The notes beneath the pieces are model-generated. The model did no database searches. It was not told where the DNA came from and saw nothing but the letters and a program-made list of their open reading frames with translations. Positions 24,775 through 35,490 of a stretch of DNA of 64,000 nt are shown piece after piece. The translations under genes and the position numbers were made by a program. The stretch is from Lucifuga dentata (Eukaryota; Chordata; Actinopteri; Ophidiiformes; Bythitidae), in the NCBI GenBank assembly GCA_014773175.1, contig VXCM01003603.1, positions 2,787-66,786 of the forward strand. The letters are read 5' to 3'. The first letter of the stretch is position 1, and each line of letters starts with the position of its first letter.

Positions 24775-25124
24775 CTGATCCAACATGTAGCTGCACAGAA
24801 GACAATGTACTTCTGTGCCAGGAAATGTCTTTCCAGGAGAAGGTGGCTTTTACTAAGAAATTAAAGTGATTGTGTCTCTTACAATCGTGCACAAGTGTTA
24901 GAAGGCAAAACATTGCACTTTAAGGTGGATGTATCACCTGAACATTTGATTTTGAAAATTAAGAGATTTAAAAAAAAAAAAAAAAAAANAAAAAAAAAAA
25001 AAAAAAATACAAGGAAACTAAAATATTGTTTTTATTTTTTGGAAGTTGGTGTCAGTAACATAACGTATATGCAGATTGTATATATTGGGCCAGAACATGC
25101 ATGATCGCCGGTATGGTCCTTTAA
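24775..25124 (-). mobile_element. TTAA family, subfamily B, right half
   Basis: It starts in the B interior (CTGATCCAACATGTAGCTGC) and runs to the B end CGCCGGTATGGTCCTTTAA. The copies at 54240-54260 and 29290 show the same motif in an intact element. With the B-like left end at 24073 this makes one B element interrupted by an A element. A poly-A/N tract lies at 24969-25007. Confidence 0.7.
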
Positions 25125-25549
25125 GGATTTGAATATACAGTAATTGATTCCAGATGATTCAACAAAACCTTACAATCTCAGTTTTAGCATAGCACAAACA
25201 TTGTAGTTTAAAGACGTTATCTCCCTCTTGACACTACTTACTGACACACAAGCGAGCATCCGACATTACTCAACATCTCAAATGCAGGCTTAGAAAAAAA
25301 ATATACACCAGGATTATTACTATTACAGTATCACATGTATTGACATTTCACCACTTCCTTTCTGTTTCTCTGCTGTTTAGTCTTTGTATTGTGAAAATGC
25401 AACTTTATAGTCAATTTTGGGGCAGTGCTATTCAATTGGATGTCAGGGAAAAGAGCAGATGTGCTGGAGACTTTTCACCCTGGTTGCCTTTAAAATATGG
25501 AATGAACAACAACAGAAAATGTTGCTATGCTTGGAGCATTATAAAGTTT
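25125..25549. other. Non-coding sequence
   Basis: No gene or recognised repeat. Confidence 0.4.
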
Positions 25550-26700
25550 GAGTTCAAGTTCAAATCTTTATTGTCCTGCTAGGAGAAAATGGGTTTGCAG
25601 CAGGGGTTTTAAGATGAATACACAAGGACTGGTAATACAAATAACTACATCAACAACACAACATCTGCAGCCAGACAGTAAGAAAAACAATAAGACAAAA
25701 AGCATTAAAAAGCAGAGTCAACAAATGAACATAAATGTCATAAAAAGTCATATATGTGAAGAGCTATTTCCTGTTAAGCCTATCTATAGCCACAGAAATA
25801 AAGAAGACCTTGTGTCTCTTATGCTGTGTTTGAGCTAACTTAGAACTTGGATTTCCCATACTTCCTGCCTGGAAAAATGCGTTGGAATGGCATTTGAAGT
25901 CGGAGCTCTGACTGGGACTCAGATCAAATTTATCTACCCCGTCATTCAACATGGCAGCGCCCGTGGAAGCAAGCTTTATGAATGGAAATGATCAGCTAAC
26001 AGGCGAATAAAGTATTTTTTTCTTATGTGGCATTGAAATGAAAAGGTCAAAATATATTACCAAGTTAACTATCTACAGTGTATAATAACTGTTTGCCATT
26101 GATACATACATAATTTCATAATATTACTTCTCCGCACAAATGTTTAATACCCACTGTGATTAATATCATTGTAAAACAACACAACCAAACAGTCCTGTAA
26201 TCTAGCTTTACTTTACTTAGCATTTATTACTAAGTTTATTTAATCTTACAGTATTTATTGGCATTCAGCCTTGATTTTTTTGTTTACATTTGGCTGGAAC
26301 GGTTTGAGGTCAGAAGTCGGAATTTCTAACTGGGAAAAATCCGACTTCCGAAGTCGCTCGAACGCAGCATTAGTCCTCCTAGCAGGCACCCTGAAACAGC
26401 TGCCAGAAGGCAGGAGCTCAAACTCCTTCTGCAGGGCGGGATCAGAACAATCCAAAATGAATTAGCCCTCCTAAGAACCTGCTTATTATAAATGTCCATG
26501 AGCTAGGCCAGATTCACTCCACAAATCTTGCTTGCCACTTTAATGAGGCTTCCAAGTCTGTTCTTATTGGACAGGGTAAGATTTTCATACCAGGCTACAA
26601 TACAGAAGGTCAAAATGGGTTCAATATTGCAGAACAAACATTAAAGGAGTTAAGTTTGTTCTGAGAGTGGCACTGGAGGATGATGTAACTGCTAGATACA
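25550..26700 (-). pseudogene. LINE Pol C-terminus split by MITE-2
   Basis: The minus-strand piece 26373-26690 carries TSSSSATLRTNLTPLMFVLQ and, near the inserted element, CSDPALQKEFELLPSGSCFR followed by VPARRTN. This is typical of the extreme C-terminus of a fish LINE pol. The remaining residues, KRHKVFFISVAIDRLN and a stop, lie on the other side of a MITE-2 insertion at 25764-25818. A 3' UTR follows down to about 25550 (TTGAACTTGAACTCAAACTT tail region). Several stops upstream show that it was already decayed or has decayed since. Clade not determined. Confidence 0.75.
25819..26372 (+). mobile_element. MITE-2 with TTA target duplication
   Basis: The element proper is 25822-26369, flanked by TTA (25819-25821) and TTA (26370-26372). 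The LINE reading frame it interrupts joins cleanly when the element and one TTA are removed. Ends are TGCTGTGTTTGAGC and GCTCGAACGCAGCA. The interior parallels the copy at 19774-20370 (TCAACATGGCAGC, GTCAAAATATATTACCAAGT). A 3-bp TWA duplication is the habit of PIF/Harbinger transposases. Confidence 0.8.
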
Positions 26701-26753
26701 GTAAGATACAGTAAGTGTTCATCCTCTGGGGACCATGAATGCATTGAATATTA

Positions 26754-26985
26754 TCCATCCATCCATCCATTTTCTTTACCCGTTTGTCCTGTTGAGGATC
26801 AAGGGGGAGCTGGAGCCTATCCCAGCGGTCATAGGGCGAGAGGCGGGGTACACCCTGGTTAGATTGCCAGTCTATCGCAGGACTGACACAGACAAAATCA
26901 TTCACACACTCATTCACACCTACGGGCAATTTAGAGTTTCCAGTTCACCTGATATGCATGTCTTTGTATTGATGTACAGATTCAG
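26754..26985 (-). mobile_element. tRNA-SINE, head-less copy
   Basis: The (CATC)n units at 26755-26770 are the tail of the minus-strand SINE. The body (GAGCCTATCCCAGCGGTCAT, CACACCTACGGGCAATTTAG) parallels 9660-9850. The tRNA-like head is missing. Confidence 0.6.
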
Positions 26986-27108
26986 TTTCCCCATGCACCA
27001 GGTGACTCTGCTTTCCTCTCAGGTGTGTTCACACAGGGCGAATGAGCTCAGGTCCGCGAAACTCACAGCAAATGCATTTTTATTGCAATGAAACGGTGGG
27101 AGACAGAC

Positions 27109-27110
<2 letters not shown>

Positions 27111-27146
<36 letters not shown>

Positions 27147-27147
27147 N

Positions 27148-27194
<47 letters not shown>
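27111..27194. repeat. (GA)n joined to (CT)n across a single N
   Basis: A (GA)n run to 27146, one N at 27147, then (CT)n to about 27194. A sudden strand switch at an N suggests two contig ends joined in a microsatellite. A separate (CT)n run lies at 27417-27466. Confidence 0.8.
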
Positions 27195-27200
<6 letters not shown>

Positions 27201-27400
27201 AATTCAATTCAATTTCAATGGCTTTATTGGCATGAAAGTTTGGGGAAACAATTTTGCCAAAGCATCAATATACAATTATCAGATATCAACAATATAACAA
27301 TATCAATATAACACTATGTCAAATATAAATACAATTCATAAAAAAACAGTAATACAGTGAAAAGACAACACAGAAAACTGCACTAAAAAGCATAAAAAAA
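27195..27400 (-). mobile_element. LINE 3' UTR fragment
   Basis: CAATTCAATTCAATTTCAAT followed by GGCTTTATTGGCATGAAAG is, on the minus strand, the AATTG-tailed 3' end common to fish LINEs. No coding part is present. Confidence 0.5.
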
Positions 27401-27409
27401 AATCCAAAT

Positions 27410-27469
<60 letters not shown>

Positions 27470-27879
27470 CTCTCCTTCCACATCTGGCTTGGATGCAAAT
27501 GAGCTTTTACATGAGTGCAGACCGCACATTTTCAACAAAAAAGTTGCTGTTATGTGCAGCCCTGCCTATACCAGAGGACAGGGGAGGCGTTGAAACATTA
27601 GCATCCTCTGAGGCTTTTGCTAATTACTTTTCCTTATATGCATCTTGCTAATTCACTTCTCTCTCTTTTTGGCTACGTGGATCCTCCTCAGAGGAGGGTC
27701 CTGAAGACCGGCTGTGACCAGAAGTCCATCCAACTGGCTGCCATGTGGCTGATGATGTCCTAGCCTGATGGTGTCTGCTATGTGCCCAGCTGGCTCCTCC
27801 CCCCAGGGCTCATCTGTGCAGATGAGACTCCTCCCAATGATTTCATATCGACTCGAATGATACTGGATCATTGATTATT
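27401..27879. other. (CT)n and GC-richer sequence
   Basis: After (CT)n (27417-27466) there is sequence of unknown origin. The part 27660-27880 (AGAGGAGGGTCCTGAAGACC) may already belong to the LINE UTR that follows. Confidence 0.35.
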
Positions 27880-28165
27880 TGCCCTCATATTATCCTGTAA
27901 GGTTTCTTTGTTTTTGGATCTTTGTAATTTGCCTGTTTCTACACCCTAACTCCTGTTGCACGCCTGATCGTTTGAGGAGAGGGAATCTCTCTTTGAATAG
28001 CCTCCAGAGGTTTCTTCCATTTTCCTTATATAACAAGGTTTTTAGGGAGTTTTTCCTCATCTTCTTAGAGAGCTTAAGCTGGGTCGGGAACATTAATGTG
28101 TGGATCTGTAAAGCCCTTTGAGACATTTTATGAGATATTGGCCTACAAATAAACTTGACTAGACT
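27880..28165 (+). mobile_element. L2-like LINE 3' UTR
   Basis: The order GAGGAGAGGGAATCTCTCTT, AGGGAGTTTTTCCTCATCTT, TGTAAAGCCCTTTGAGAC, GATATTGGCCTACAAATAAA is a pattern that I know from the 3' UTR of abundant fish LINEs (L2-type), ending just before the simple tail. A reverse copy lies at 32420-32660. Confidence 0.65.
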
Positions 28166-28609
28166 GTCAGTAACCAGAGAAATAAACCAGAGAGAGTCCA
28201 GCCAGTAGCTTTCAAAATAACTGTGCTGGGCAAGAGGAAAGTTTGAGCTGATGGTGGGATTAGACCAGCAGTCAGGGTATCACTAAATTTAGTAGGATTC
28301 AACCTCAGGAGAAAATGAATAATCCAAGCTGAATTCCATGGTTACCAGGAAAGCTGCTCTAGAAATGTGTTTCTAGATCAGCGTATGAATACACCAGCCA
28401 GCCAACCTGCTGACATCTCTTTTGTCAGGCTCTGCTGCTATCAGGCAGAAAAATGTACGGTGAGGAAGATGACCTGAAAGTTGTTTTTTTTTTTTTTTTT
28501 TTTTTTTTTAAGGAGTGCTGGGCTTTTTACCTGTTTTTGTCATTACTCCTCTATTACCCTCATCTCCACCTCACTTTCAGACTGCAGACTTTCAGACTAA
28601 CATCGTATT

Positions 28610-28644
<35 letters not shown>

Positions 28645-28962
28645 TGAAGAGTGCACCAAAGTACCCAAAGAGATATTTTTGTAGGAACATCGTGTCAGCA
28701 GGCAGTGATTTTATTATTTATTTATTTTCTGTAAAAAGCTCAACACAAGACTCCAAATCACTCTTCTATTCAGCAGCATCTTGGTGTGACGTAAAATGCA
28801 GCTTACATTTTATTGTACAGTATATCATCCTTCTGATTAAATGGTTTGTTAATTTCTGAAAGTGTTTGTCAAGAAGTTTGATTTGGCGCAATGGTTCGTG
28901 GAAATCATAATTTAGGGCAGACTTTTTTATATCAGAGGTGAATGTCTCATAAATCTCTCCAC
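28166..28962. other. Non-coding sequence
   Basis: Poly-T tracts at 28484-28510 and 28612-28642. No gene or recognised repeat. Confidence 0.4.
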
Positions 28963-29578
28963 TTAAAGGACTATACCGGCGATTGTGCATTTTTGAGCCA
29001 CATAATGTGACAGCAACTGATTTCCAAAACATAAAACCATATTTTAATTTTCCTGTTATTTTTTTCAAATCCCCTAATCTTTCTAAATCATATGTTAGGG
29101 TGATACACAAACCTTAAAATTCAGCATTTCGCCTTCTCACACATGCATGATTATAGAAGGCATGGCCATTTTAATTTCTCGGTAAAAAAACGTCCTCTCC
29201 TGGGACTATATTCCCTGGCAGAGAAATATATTTTCTTATGTGAACCTAAAAAAATTAATATGAGACATACATCATCTTCCGTGCAGCTCCATGTTGGATC
29301 AATTAAAAAAAAAGTTACTTTGGCAAAAAAAAACAAAACAAAAACTAACAGACATGTTACTCTGTGATAGATTACGTATCTCAAGAATGTTTCAAGTCTA
29401 CAAGTTCATTATTTTAGCATATGTAATGAACTGAAACAATGTCAGTCTGAAAGGTAGGAAAAACAATCTGAAATTTTCAATGTGAAAAACAGTATATTTG
29501 GGAAATGGTTGTCAGGTATGTAACATGTACACGGGTTGTATATATCAAACTTACTTGATTGCCTGTATGTTCCTTTAA
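28963..29578 (+). mobile_element. TTAA family, subfamily B, full copy
   Basis: Bounded by TTAA at 28963-28966 and 29575-29578. The left end is AGGACTATACCGGCGATTGT and the right end TTGCCTGTATGTTCCT. The core includes GGGACTATATTCCCTGG (about 29202), CTCCATGTTGGATCAATTAA (about 29287) and GATTACGTATCTCAAGAATG (about 29370). It is a reference copy for B. Confidence 0.8.
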
Positions 29579-29890
29579 AATCCAGGCTGAAATAATGAGA
29601 TGTTTGGTGATGTAGAATGTGAAGAAATCAATCGATCCCAACCAGAATCAATGCATAAAAAATTGGATAATCATAATGACTGAATATGACAGTAAAGATG
29701 GATGTAGAAATGTATTCTGCCGTTTCTTGTTGGTGTTGTGCAATTAAACACCCACTGCATTGATGTGTTTCTCAGCAGATCAAGCAAATAAAACTGAGTA
29801 CTGATAATTAAATATAATAAATTAAATACAGAATAGGTGAGTAAAATAAAGGGTTGCTGTAGGCCTCTATTACATATCTAAATTACAGTT
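29579..29890. other. Non-coding spacer between two B copies
   Basis: No gene or recognised repeat. Confidence 0.4.
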
Positions 29891-30399
29891 TTAAAGGATC
29901 ATATTGGTGATTTTGCATGTTTGAGCCCAGTAAATACAACTCATACATGCTGCCAACCATTTCCCAAAATATACATATATAGTGGAGTGATAAATTTAAT
30001 TTTTATTTCCTACCTTCCAGACTGCCATTGGTTTCAGTTTATTCCAATATGGTATAAAAATCAACTTGTAGAGAATTGAATTTTTTCATTGAAGTTATGT
30101 AATTTTAGAGTTTCAACACATAGCTTTATAGAAGAAAAATGTATTTCTCAGCCAGAGGAATATAGTCCCAGGAGAAAACTGCTTTTAACTGAAAACTATG
30201 TCCCTTTTGTAATTGTGCATAAATGTTAGCCAGTGAAACAGCCAATCATTTGGTTTTGAATGATTAGTAGATTTGGCAAAATAACACGAAAACTAAAATA
30301 TGGTTTTATGTTTTGGAAAATGGTTGGCAGTAATGCAACATGTATGCAGGGAGTATTAATTTGGCTCAAACCTGCAAAATCACTGATATGATCCTTTAA
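29891..30399 (-). mobile_element. TTAA family, subfamily B, full copy
   Basis: TTAA at 29891-29894 and 30396-30399. Ends are AGGATCATATTGGTGATTTT and AATCACTGATATGATCCT. The core has GGAATATAGTCCCAGGAGAA (the reverse of the GGGACTATATTCC block) and CAGACTGCCATTGGTTTCAG. The transposon is in opposite orientation to the neighbour at 28963. Confidence 0.8.
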
Positions 30400-31464
30400 T
30401 AAGAAAATGGATCACATCCTCTGCAAAAGGCATCAGAAATAACACACAAACATACACATATGAAGAGTCAACCAAAAAAAAAAAAAAAAAAAAAATCTGT
30501 TCTCCATGAACAAGTAACAGTAATGTCAACTGGATTTTGCTTTTTATTTGTTTCCTCAGTTTTACAAAACTATAAGTAGAGAAAATTGCAGATTGTAGGA
30601 ATGTCAAGTGATGGGAAAATAAAGAACATAAGTGCTGTCTGGGATAATAGAATGACATCAAGGCTTTCACATCCACATTGGAACGGCTCGTGTAAAATGC
30701 TTTCAGTCCATTACTCTTGTCTGCTGCTATGAGAGAACAGACGCCCCCCCGAGACATGCCCTCAAACACCAAGCAGGGGGACAGCACCCGCGGCTTCTCC
30801 TGAAAGCAGATATTTCTGCTTGTGTCGCCCTTGAATTTAGATCCAAAGCATCTCTACAGGCTGGCACACCCTAATGGATATCCCATGGTGTTTTAACAAG
30901 CATGGAAAGAACCATGGAGGGAAGGTACAGTGGAACACAGAGACACACTCCTCCTTGAATAGCATTCAAAAAGAGAAATTCAAGGAACTTTTTTGCGGAT
31001 GCATTAGCTGGTGTGTTTCAGCCAATTGTTCTCAGGCTTCATGCATGCTGTACCTCTTCCTACCACACCACTTAATATTGCGTTTAAATGCAATTGCTTA
31101 TTAAAAATCAACTTCTTGAGTGTCTATTTATTGCGAATGTAGAAATTATGCGTACTCAAAATCAACCTATTGGGATGGTTATCTGATATGCACATTTTTA
31201 TTTAATATCACCAGGCTTAGTTGAATTCATTGCTCTGTAATAATGTCCATGTGGAAAAAACAGGTTTTGTACAGTTGTCCATTATTTGTTAATGTTTTAA
31301 AACAATACTCAAACTTTAGTGTATAGTCTACTGCACTTAATTTCAGGCTAATGCTATATATTGTCAGACTATGACACTGAAAATATATATATGCCACAAC
31401 CTCCTTGGTCATATTTGTATGTCTTATGGGTTATTGTACAACTGTGCTCTTTTCCATCCTGGCC
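30400..31464. other. Non-coding sequence
   Basis: Poly-A at 30475-30496. A 408-base minus open frame at 30380-30787 runs through this poly-A and has no coding character. No gene was seen. Confidence 0.4.
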
Positions 31465-32063
31465 TGTAGCGGGCTAGTTGTGTGTCTGTGTGTGCATGCA
31501 CGTTTCTTATTGGGTCATTTGGAAAGATGTCTGCACGGATTGGTTGCTGGAGCCTGCACTTGGATGTGTCTCTTACACTGATTGGCTAGTACAGATCACC
31601 CTGGGTTTCAAAGCCCAGCTGACAGCAACCTACCATCAGATTTCTCTTCCCATCCGCTCCCAAAGAGCACCACTGTGTTTCTGCTTGTGTTATTCTGACA
31701 ATTCTGATCGTAGTGCTAGCTTTTCTGCTCAGTTCATACTTAGATTATAATGATCTGTGTGTGCTGTATTTGTAAATAGGCAGCACTTCATGTAGGGGTG
31801 AGAAGCCTATTTTCTTTGTGTGCTTTGTTTTCTCCTGTTTTTGATTAGATCAGGTTAGATCTGTGTATTTGAGTTTCCTTTTTATTTTGGTTTAGGGAAT
31901 TTTTAAGGACATTTAGATTGTTTTGGTTCGTTATATTTGGCATCGCTCACCCTAAGTTTAAATAAACACTGCTACACTTCACTTGCTTTGTGTTCACGGC
32001 CTTCCTTGGGAATGGAATCTCATTTTTATGTTCTGGCCTGGTTCCCTAAGCCAGGTCATAACA
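31465..32063 (+). mobile_element. Possible solo LTR
   Basis: The block begins TGTAGCGGGCTAG and ends AAGCCAGGTCATAACA, obeying the TG...CA rule of LTRs. It contains CCAAT-like motifs (GATTGGTTGC, GATTGGCTAG), an AAATAAA signal (about 31960), and then CACTGCTACACTTCACTTGC typical of the R-U5 zone of fish gypsy-type LTRs. I see no clear primer binding site after it and no direct duplication, so both boundaries and identity are tentative. Confidence 0.35.
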
Positions 32064-32419
32064 ATGGTTTGGTCCACAAACAGAGGAAACATAACAGAAC
32101 TCTCAGCATTCAACACAAAGTCAATATGTATTTATTTCAAATGTATATTTGGCACATTATCATTGTATACTTTCAAAAACTTAGAATGGGAGAGAGACAT
32201 AAGTTTAGTTGCACGTGTTGCTTAAAATGTACATGTGATGGTGCTTCCTGTCACATGCTAATATGGAAGAGATAACTGCATTCTGGCAGTTTGTCTGAAT
32301 TTGTTTTTAAAGTTTCATAACATGACCATGTTATTGACTCCAAACCAGCAAAGTACTGTACTGTGAGAAAACCCTGCCTTTTCTTACAGTCTTTCTGATC
32401 TTTATCATTCTTTTTTCAT
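32064..32419. other. Non-coding sequence
   Basis: No gene or recognised repeat. Confidence 0.4.
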
Positions 32420-32660
32420 CAATGTCAAGTCAAGTTTTTTTGTATCGCCCAATGTTGTAAGCAAAGGTTCAAAGGGCTTTACAGACCCACACATTAACAG
32501 TTCCCAACCCAGCCCAGGCTCTCTGACAAGATGAGGAAAAGCTCCCTAAAAAAACCTAAACATAGAAGAACAAAATACAAGAAACTGCGGGAAAGGCTAT
32601 TCAAAGAGAGATTCCCTCCTCTTGAATGGCCTGATGTGCAACAAGGGAAGTAATCAAATT
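32420..32660 (-). mobile_element. L2-like LINE 3' UTR, reverse copy
   Basis: Reverse of the order at 27880-28165: TATCGCCCAATGTTGTAAGC, AGGGCTTTACAGACCCACAC, GAGGAAAAGCTCCCTAAAAA, AAAGAGAGATTCCCTCCTCT. Confidence 0.65.
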
Positions 32661-32777
32661 ACAAAGACATAAAAACAATGAAATGTTCAAACATGTAAGA
32701 GGTATAGAACAGCAAATAAGAAGAAAACCATATGAATATAAAAACCATAAGGAACAGAATAAAATGGCATATTCAAT

Positions 32778-32810
<33 letters not shown>

Positions 32811-33163
32811 CATAAACATACATAAAAAAAAAACATAAGAGCAAATTATGAACAGTGCCACTACTGTAGATAATTAACATTTCACTCACCGTCATAATAT
32901 TGCAGGACTAAGTAAGAGGAAACACCATTTCCTGTCCTAAACCTTAAGATCTTCTGAACCTACATTAGTCTGAGATACCTACTGTCCCCAAGTAGAGGGC
33001 AGATATATGACTGATTAAGCAATCACCTGTCTGCTTTACATCTACCTCAGCTACCCTTAATATGATTGAACCTACCAGCTTGTATGACAGAACTATGAAA
33101 ACCATATGGCCCACTTGATAGTTCAGCCATCATTATTTAGCAAGAACACAAGTTGTATGCAAG

Positions 33164-33213
<50 letters not shown>
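32661..33213. other. Non-coding, (GA)n and long poly-A
   Basis: (GA)n at 32780-32810. A poly-A run of about 47 bases (33167-33213) ends in an assembly gap. Confidence 0.6.
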
Positions 33214-33264
33214 NNNNNNNNNNNNNNNNNNNNNNNNNNNNNNNNNNNNNNNNNNNNNNNNNNN
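33214..33264. other. Assembly gap (51 N)
   Basis: A run of undetermined bases. It hides the left end of the A element that follows. Confidence 0.99.
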
Positions 33265-33895
33265 TTTCCTGATATTTTGCAAAATCTCTTAATCTTTCAA
33301 AATCAAATATTCAAGTGATACACCCACTGTAAAAATCAATGTTTCGCCTACTAATAGTTACACAGCTTTATGAAGTCACATTCATTTAAATGTTTTGATA
33401 AACACAGGTCTTCTTTTGGGACTATATTCCCCGGCGGAGACATACATTCATTCCACACATTTTATTGCAACTAAACATTAAAATTACGAAACTTCGAAAA
33501 AACTTGAATACACGTGTTGTTCACAATGATGGATTACCTATCCCAAGAATGTTTTGATGAAGTCATCCAGGCTGTAGTTCAACTGGATTCAAGTTTTTTT
33601 TTTTTAATTCTCATAAAAAAAAAAANAAAAAAAAAAAAAAACTTGAATCCAGTTAAACTGACTGAGTTTTCATACAATCTATCCCAAGAACGTTTAAAAT
33701 ATCAGCAAGTTGACTTTAATAGCGTACCAGAATGAACTGAAACCAATGGCGGTCTGGAAGGCAGGATTTTTTTTTTTTTCCCCTCACTCACTGTTCCAGT
33801 AGTATGCTTTGGGAAATGATTGTCACTAACATTACGTGTATGAAAATTGAATATATTAGGCTCAAACATGCAAAATGAGTGGTGTGGTCCTTTAA
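33265..33895 (+). mobile_element. TTAA family, subfamily A, left end in gap
   Basis: It starts in the gap and runs from TTTCCTGATATTTTGCAAAA to the right end GAGTGGTGTGGTCCTTTAA (TTAA 33892-33895). The core has GGGACTATATTCCCCGG and GATGGATTACCTATCCCAAG. At about 33552-33672 an insert carries TTCAACTGGATTCAAG, poly-T/poly-A with N, and the inverse CTTGAATCCAGTTAAACTGA. The sequence after it returns to the A motif TATCCCAAGAACG. Confidence 0.75.
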
Positions 33896-34176
33896 TGCTC
33901 TCATAATGAAACCGAAACTGGAGCATGTGTTTGTCTTTATTTAAGAGATAGGAGCTGATGTGCTCTGTGCCAATCCAGACAATTCCCAATTTGCCAGAAA
34001 CGACGCAAAACTCTCAGACCACGGCGGTACTCTCCGGCGTTGTAGAATACTAGTTGTAGAGCAGTGACACCAAACAACAGCCTCCTCCATTTATCATTCC
34101 TTCCAAGATGGTTTTAGACAAGAGACCTCACAGAAACATTGTCTTGAGAACAACAGTTGTGGCGGGTCTTCCCTCA

Positions 34177-34401
34177 TTAGTGTGCATCTGGTGGCACTTG
34201 GTAAGCTCGGAGCAGAGCAGAGGATGGCCCATATTCCTGCCCTGTTATCTCTGATTGCTGCACTGTGCCACAGGCTTGATTAAGTGTTTTCAGCCACTCT
34301 TGAAGTGTGGTGGGAGAAGCGAAGGCGAACATTTGACTTTCAAATGAGCTTGGCAGAGCTAAACTTGGATGGCACATATAGGGGAGGACTGTTCTCAAAC
34401 G
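34177..34401 (-). CDS. Candidate terminal exon, PH-domain-like end
   Basis: On the minus strand a strong acceptor (TTTCTATTTCCAG, ending at 34402) precedes a frame open for 74 codons to a TAA at 34177. It contains MCHPSLALPSSFESQMFAFA, SPTTLQEWLKTLNQACGTVQ and GPSSALLRAYQVPPDAH. The pattern F.F.SP..LQEWL..L resembles the last strand and C-terminal helix of pleckstrin-homology domains. Nothing else in the window repeats it. I cannot name the gene. It could be a real exon, an old retrocopy or chance. Confidence 0.35.
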   Translation of the reverse strand, partial: RLRTVLPYMCHPSLALPSSFESQMFAFASPTTLQEWLKTLNQACGTVQQSEITGQEYGPSSALLRAYQVPPDAH

Positions 34402-35007
34402 CTGGAAATAGAAAGATAGAGGCTGAAAAGAAAAAAAAAACATAAACAAAGTGCCGAGATGTGAAACAAAAGAACAACAAGCATGAATGAAAGAGGTGAA
34501 TGTGGTTTAAAGAAACTTCGAGTAGTAAATAGAGACGTGAAAGTTTTGCTCTTTGGGTGGTTTGAAATTATTGCAGACAGAATGGATGTGTGTCTAACGT
34601 GTGGTATTCGTGCATCGTGCAATTTATAGTCATCATAGAGGAAATTAATTATTGTACATCAGTTACATTCCAAAAATATTACAATCTTGAAGTGTTCACA
34701 GTCATTGAAATAAAACTTTAAACACTGATTCATTGATAAACTTTAAATATTGGAGTGTTCCCACTAGGTTCCAATTTTAACTGACAAATTTTCCAACTGA
34801 CAAATTGCTTTGAGAGTTTTTATACCCCATGAAGCTGTTTTGTCTAAGAACTTATCAACAGGCAATCACATCTATTTCAAAACATTCAAGGGAAATGAAT
34901 ATTCATATGGTGTGCTTGATTAACGCCACACTGTTAAATGAAAAATGAATAACTGCTCTGCAAAGGATGACAAGTGCTGCATGAAGTTATGCTACGTTTA
35001 CAAAGGT

Positions 35008-35038
<31 letters not shown>

Positions 35039-35091
35039 GCAAGATCAATATGGTTGAAAATGTAACTCCAAAGTGTCACTATTAAATTTGC
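34402..35091. other. Non-coding sequence
   Basis: Poly-T at 35009-35038. No gene or recognised repeat. Confidence 0.4.
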
Positions 35092-35130
35092 TTAAAGGAC
35101 CATAACTGTGATTTTGCATATATAAACCTT
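35092..35130 (+). mobile_element. TTAA family terminus only
   Basis: TTAAAGGACCATAACTGTGA then TTTTGCATATATAAACC matches a B left end. The similarity stops abruptly where Tc1-like sequence begins. Confidence 0.55.
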
Positions 35131-35149
35131 CCAAAACAAGTTTGTGACA

Positions 35150-35490
35150 AAGTTGTCATCAGGTGAAGGATATAGAATGATTTCTGAGGCTTTGAATATA
35201 CCTGCAAGCACCATTAAGTCCATAAGAACTACAAATTGCGTGGCAATAGGATGTCCATCAAAGCTAAGTGATGGGACAGAAGACAAATGGTCAGAGAGAC
35301 ACCAGGAATCTTGAAAACCTACAGAGTTTTATGTGCAACAGAAGACAAGATGTGCATCATACAACAATATCAAAGATAAAGCAGCATCTGGATTTGGGGG
35401 AAGGTGGCAAGAAGAAAAAGCTCCGTCTGGAGTCCCATGGCTTTTGGCAAACTTCAGTCAGGAACCCGTGCTGCTGTCTTTGTGATTGAC
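35150..35490 (+). pseudogene. Tc1-like transposase remnant
   Basis: The frame from 35159 reads SGEGYRMISEALNIPASTIK, then GCPSKLSDGTEDK. This is the N-terminal DNA-binding (helix-turn-helix) part and linker typical of Tc1 transposases. A stop follows at 35312. In another frame (35268-35489) it continues LENLQSFMCNRRQDVHHTTI and then SKIKQHLDLGEGGKKKK, matching the next part of the family, in the correct order. No terminal repeats or catalytic DDE region were found. It is a 5'-proximal, frameshifted fragment. Confidence 0.75.
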
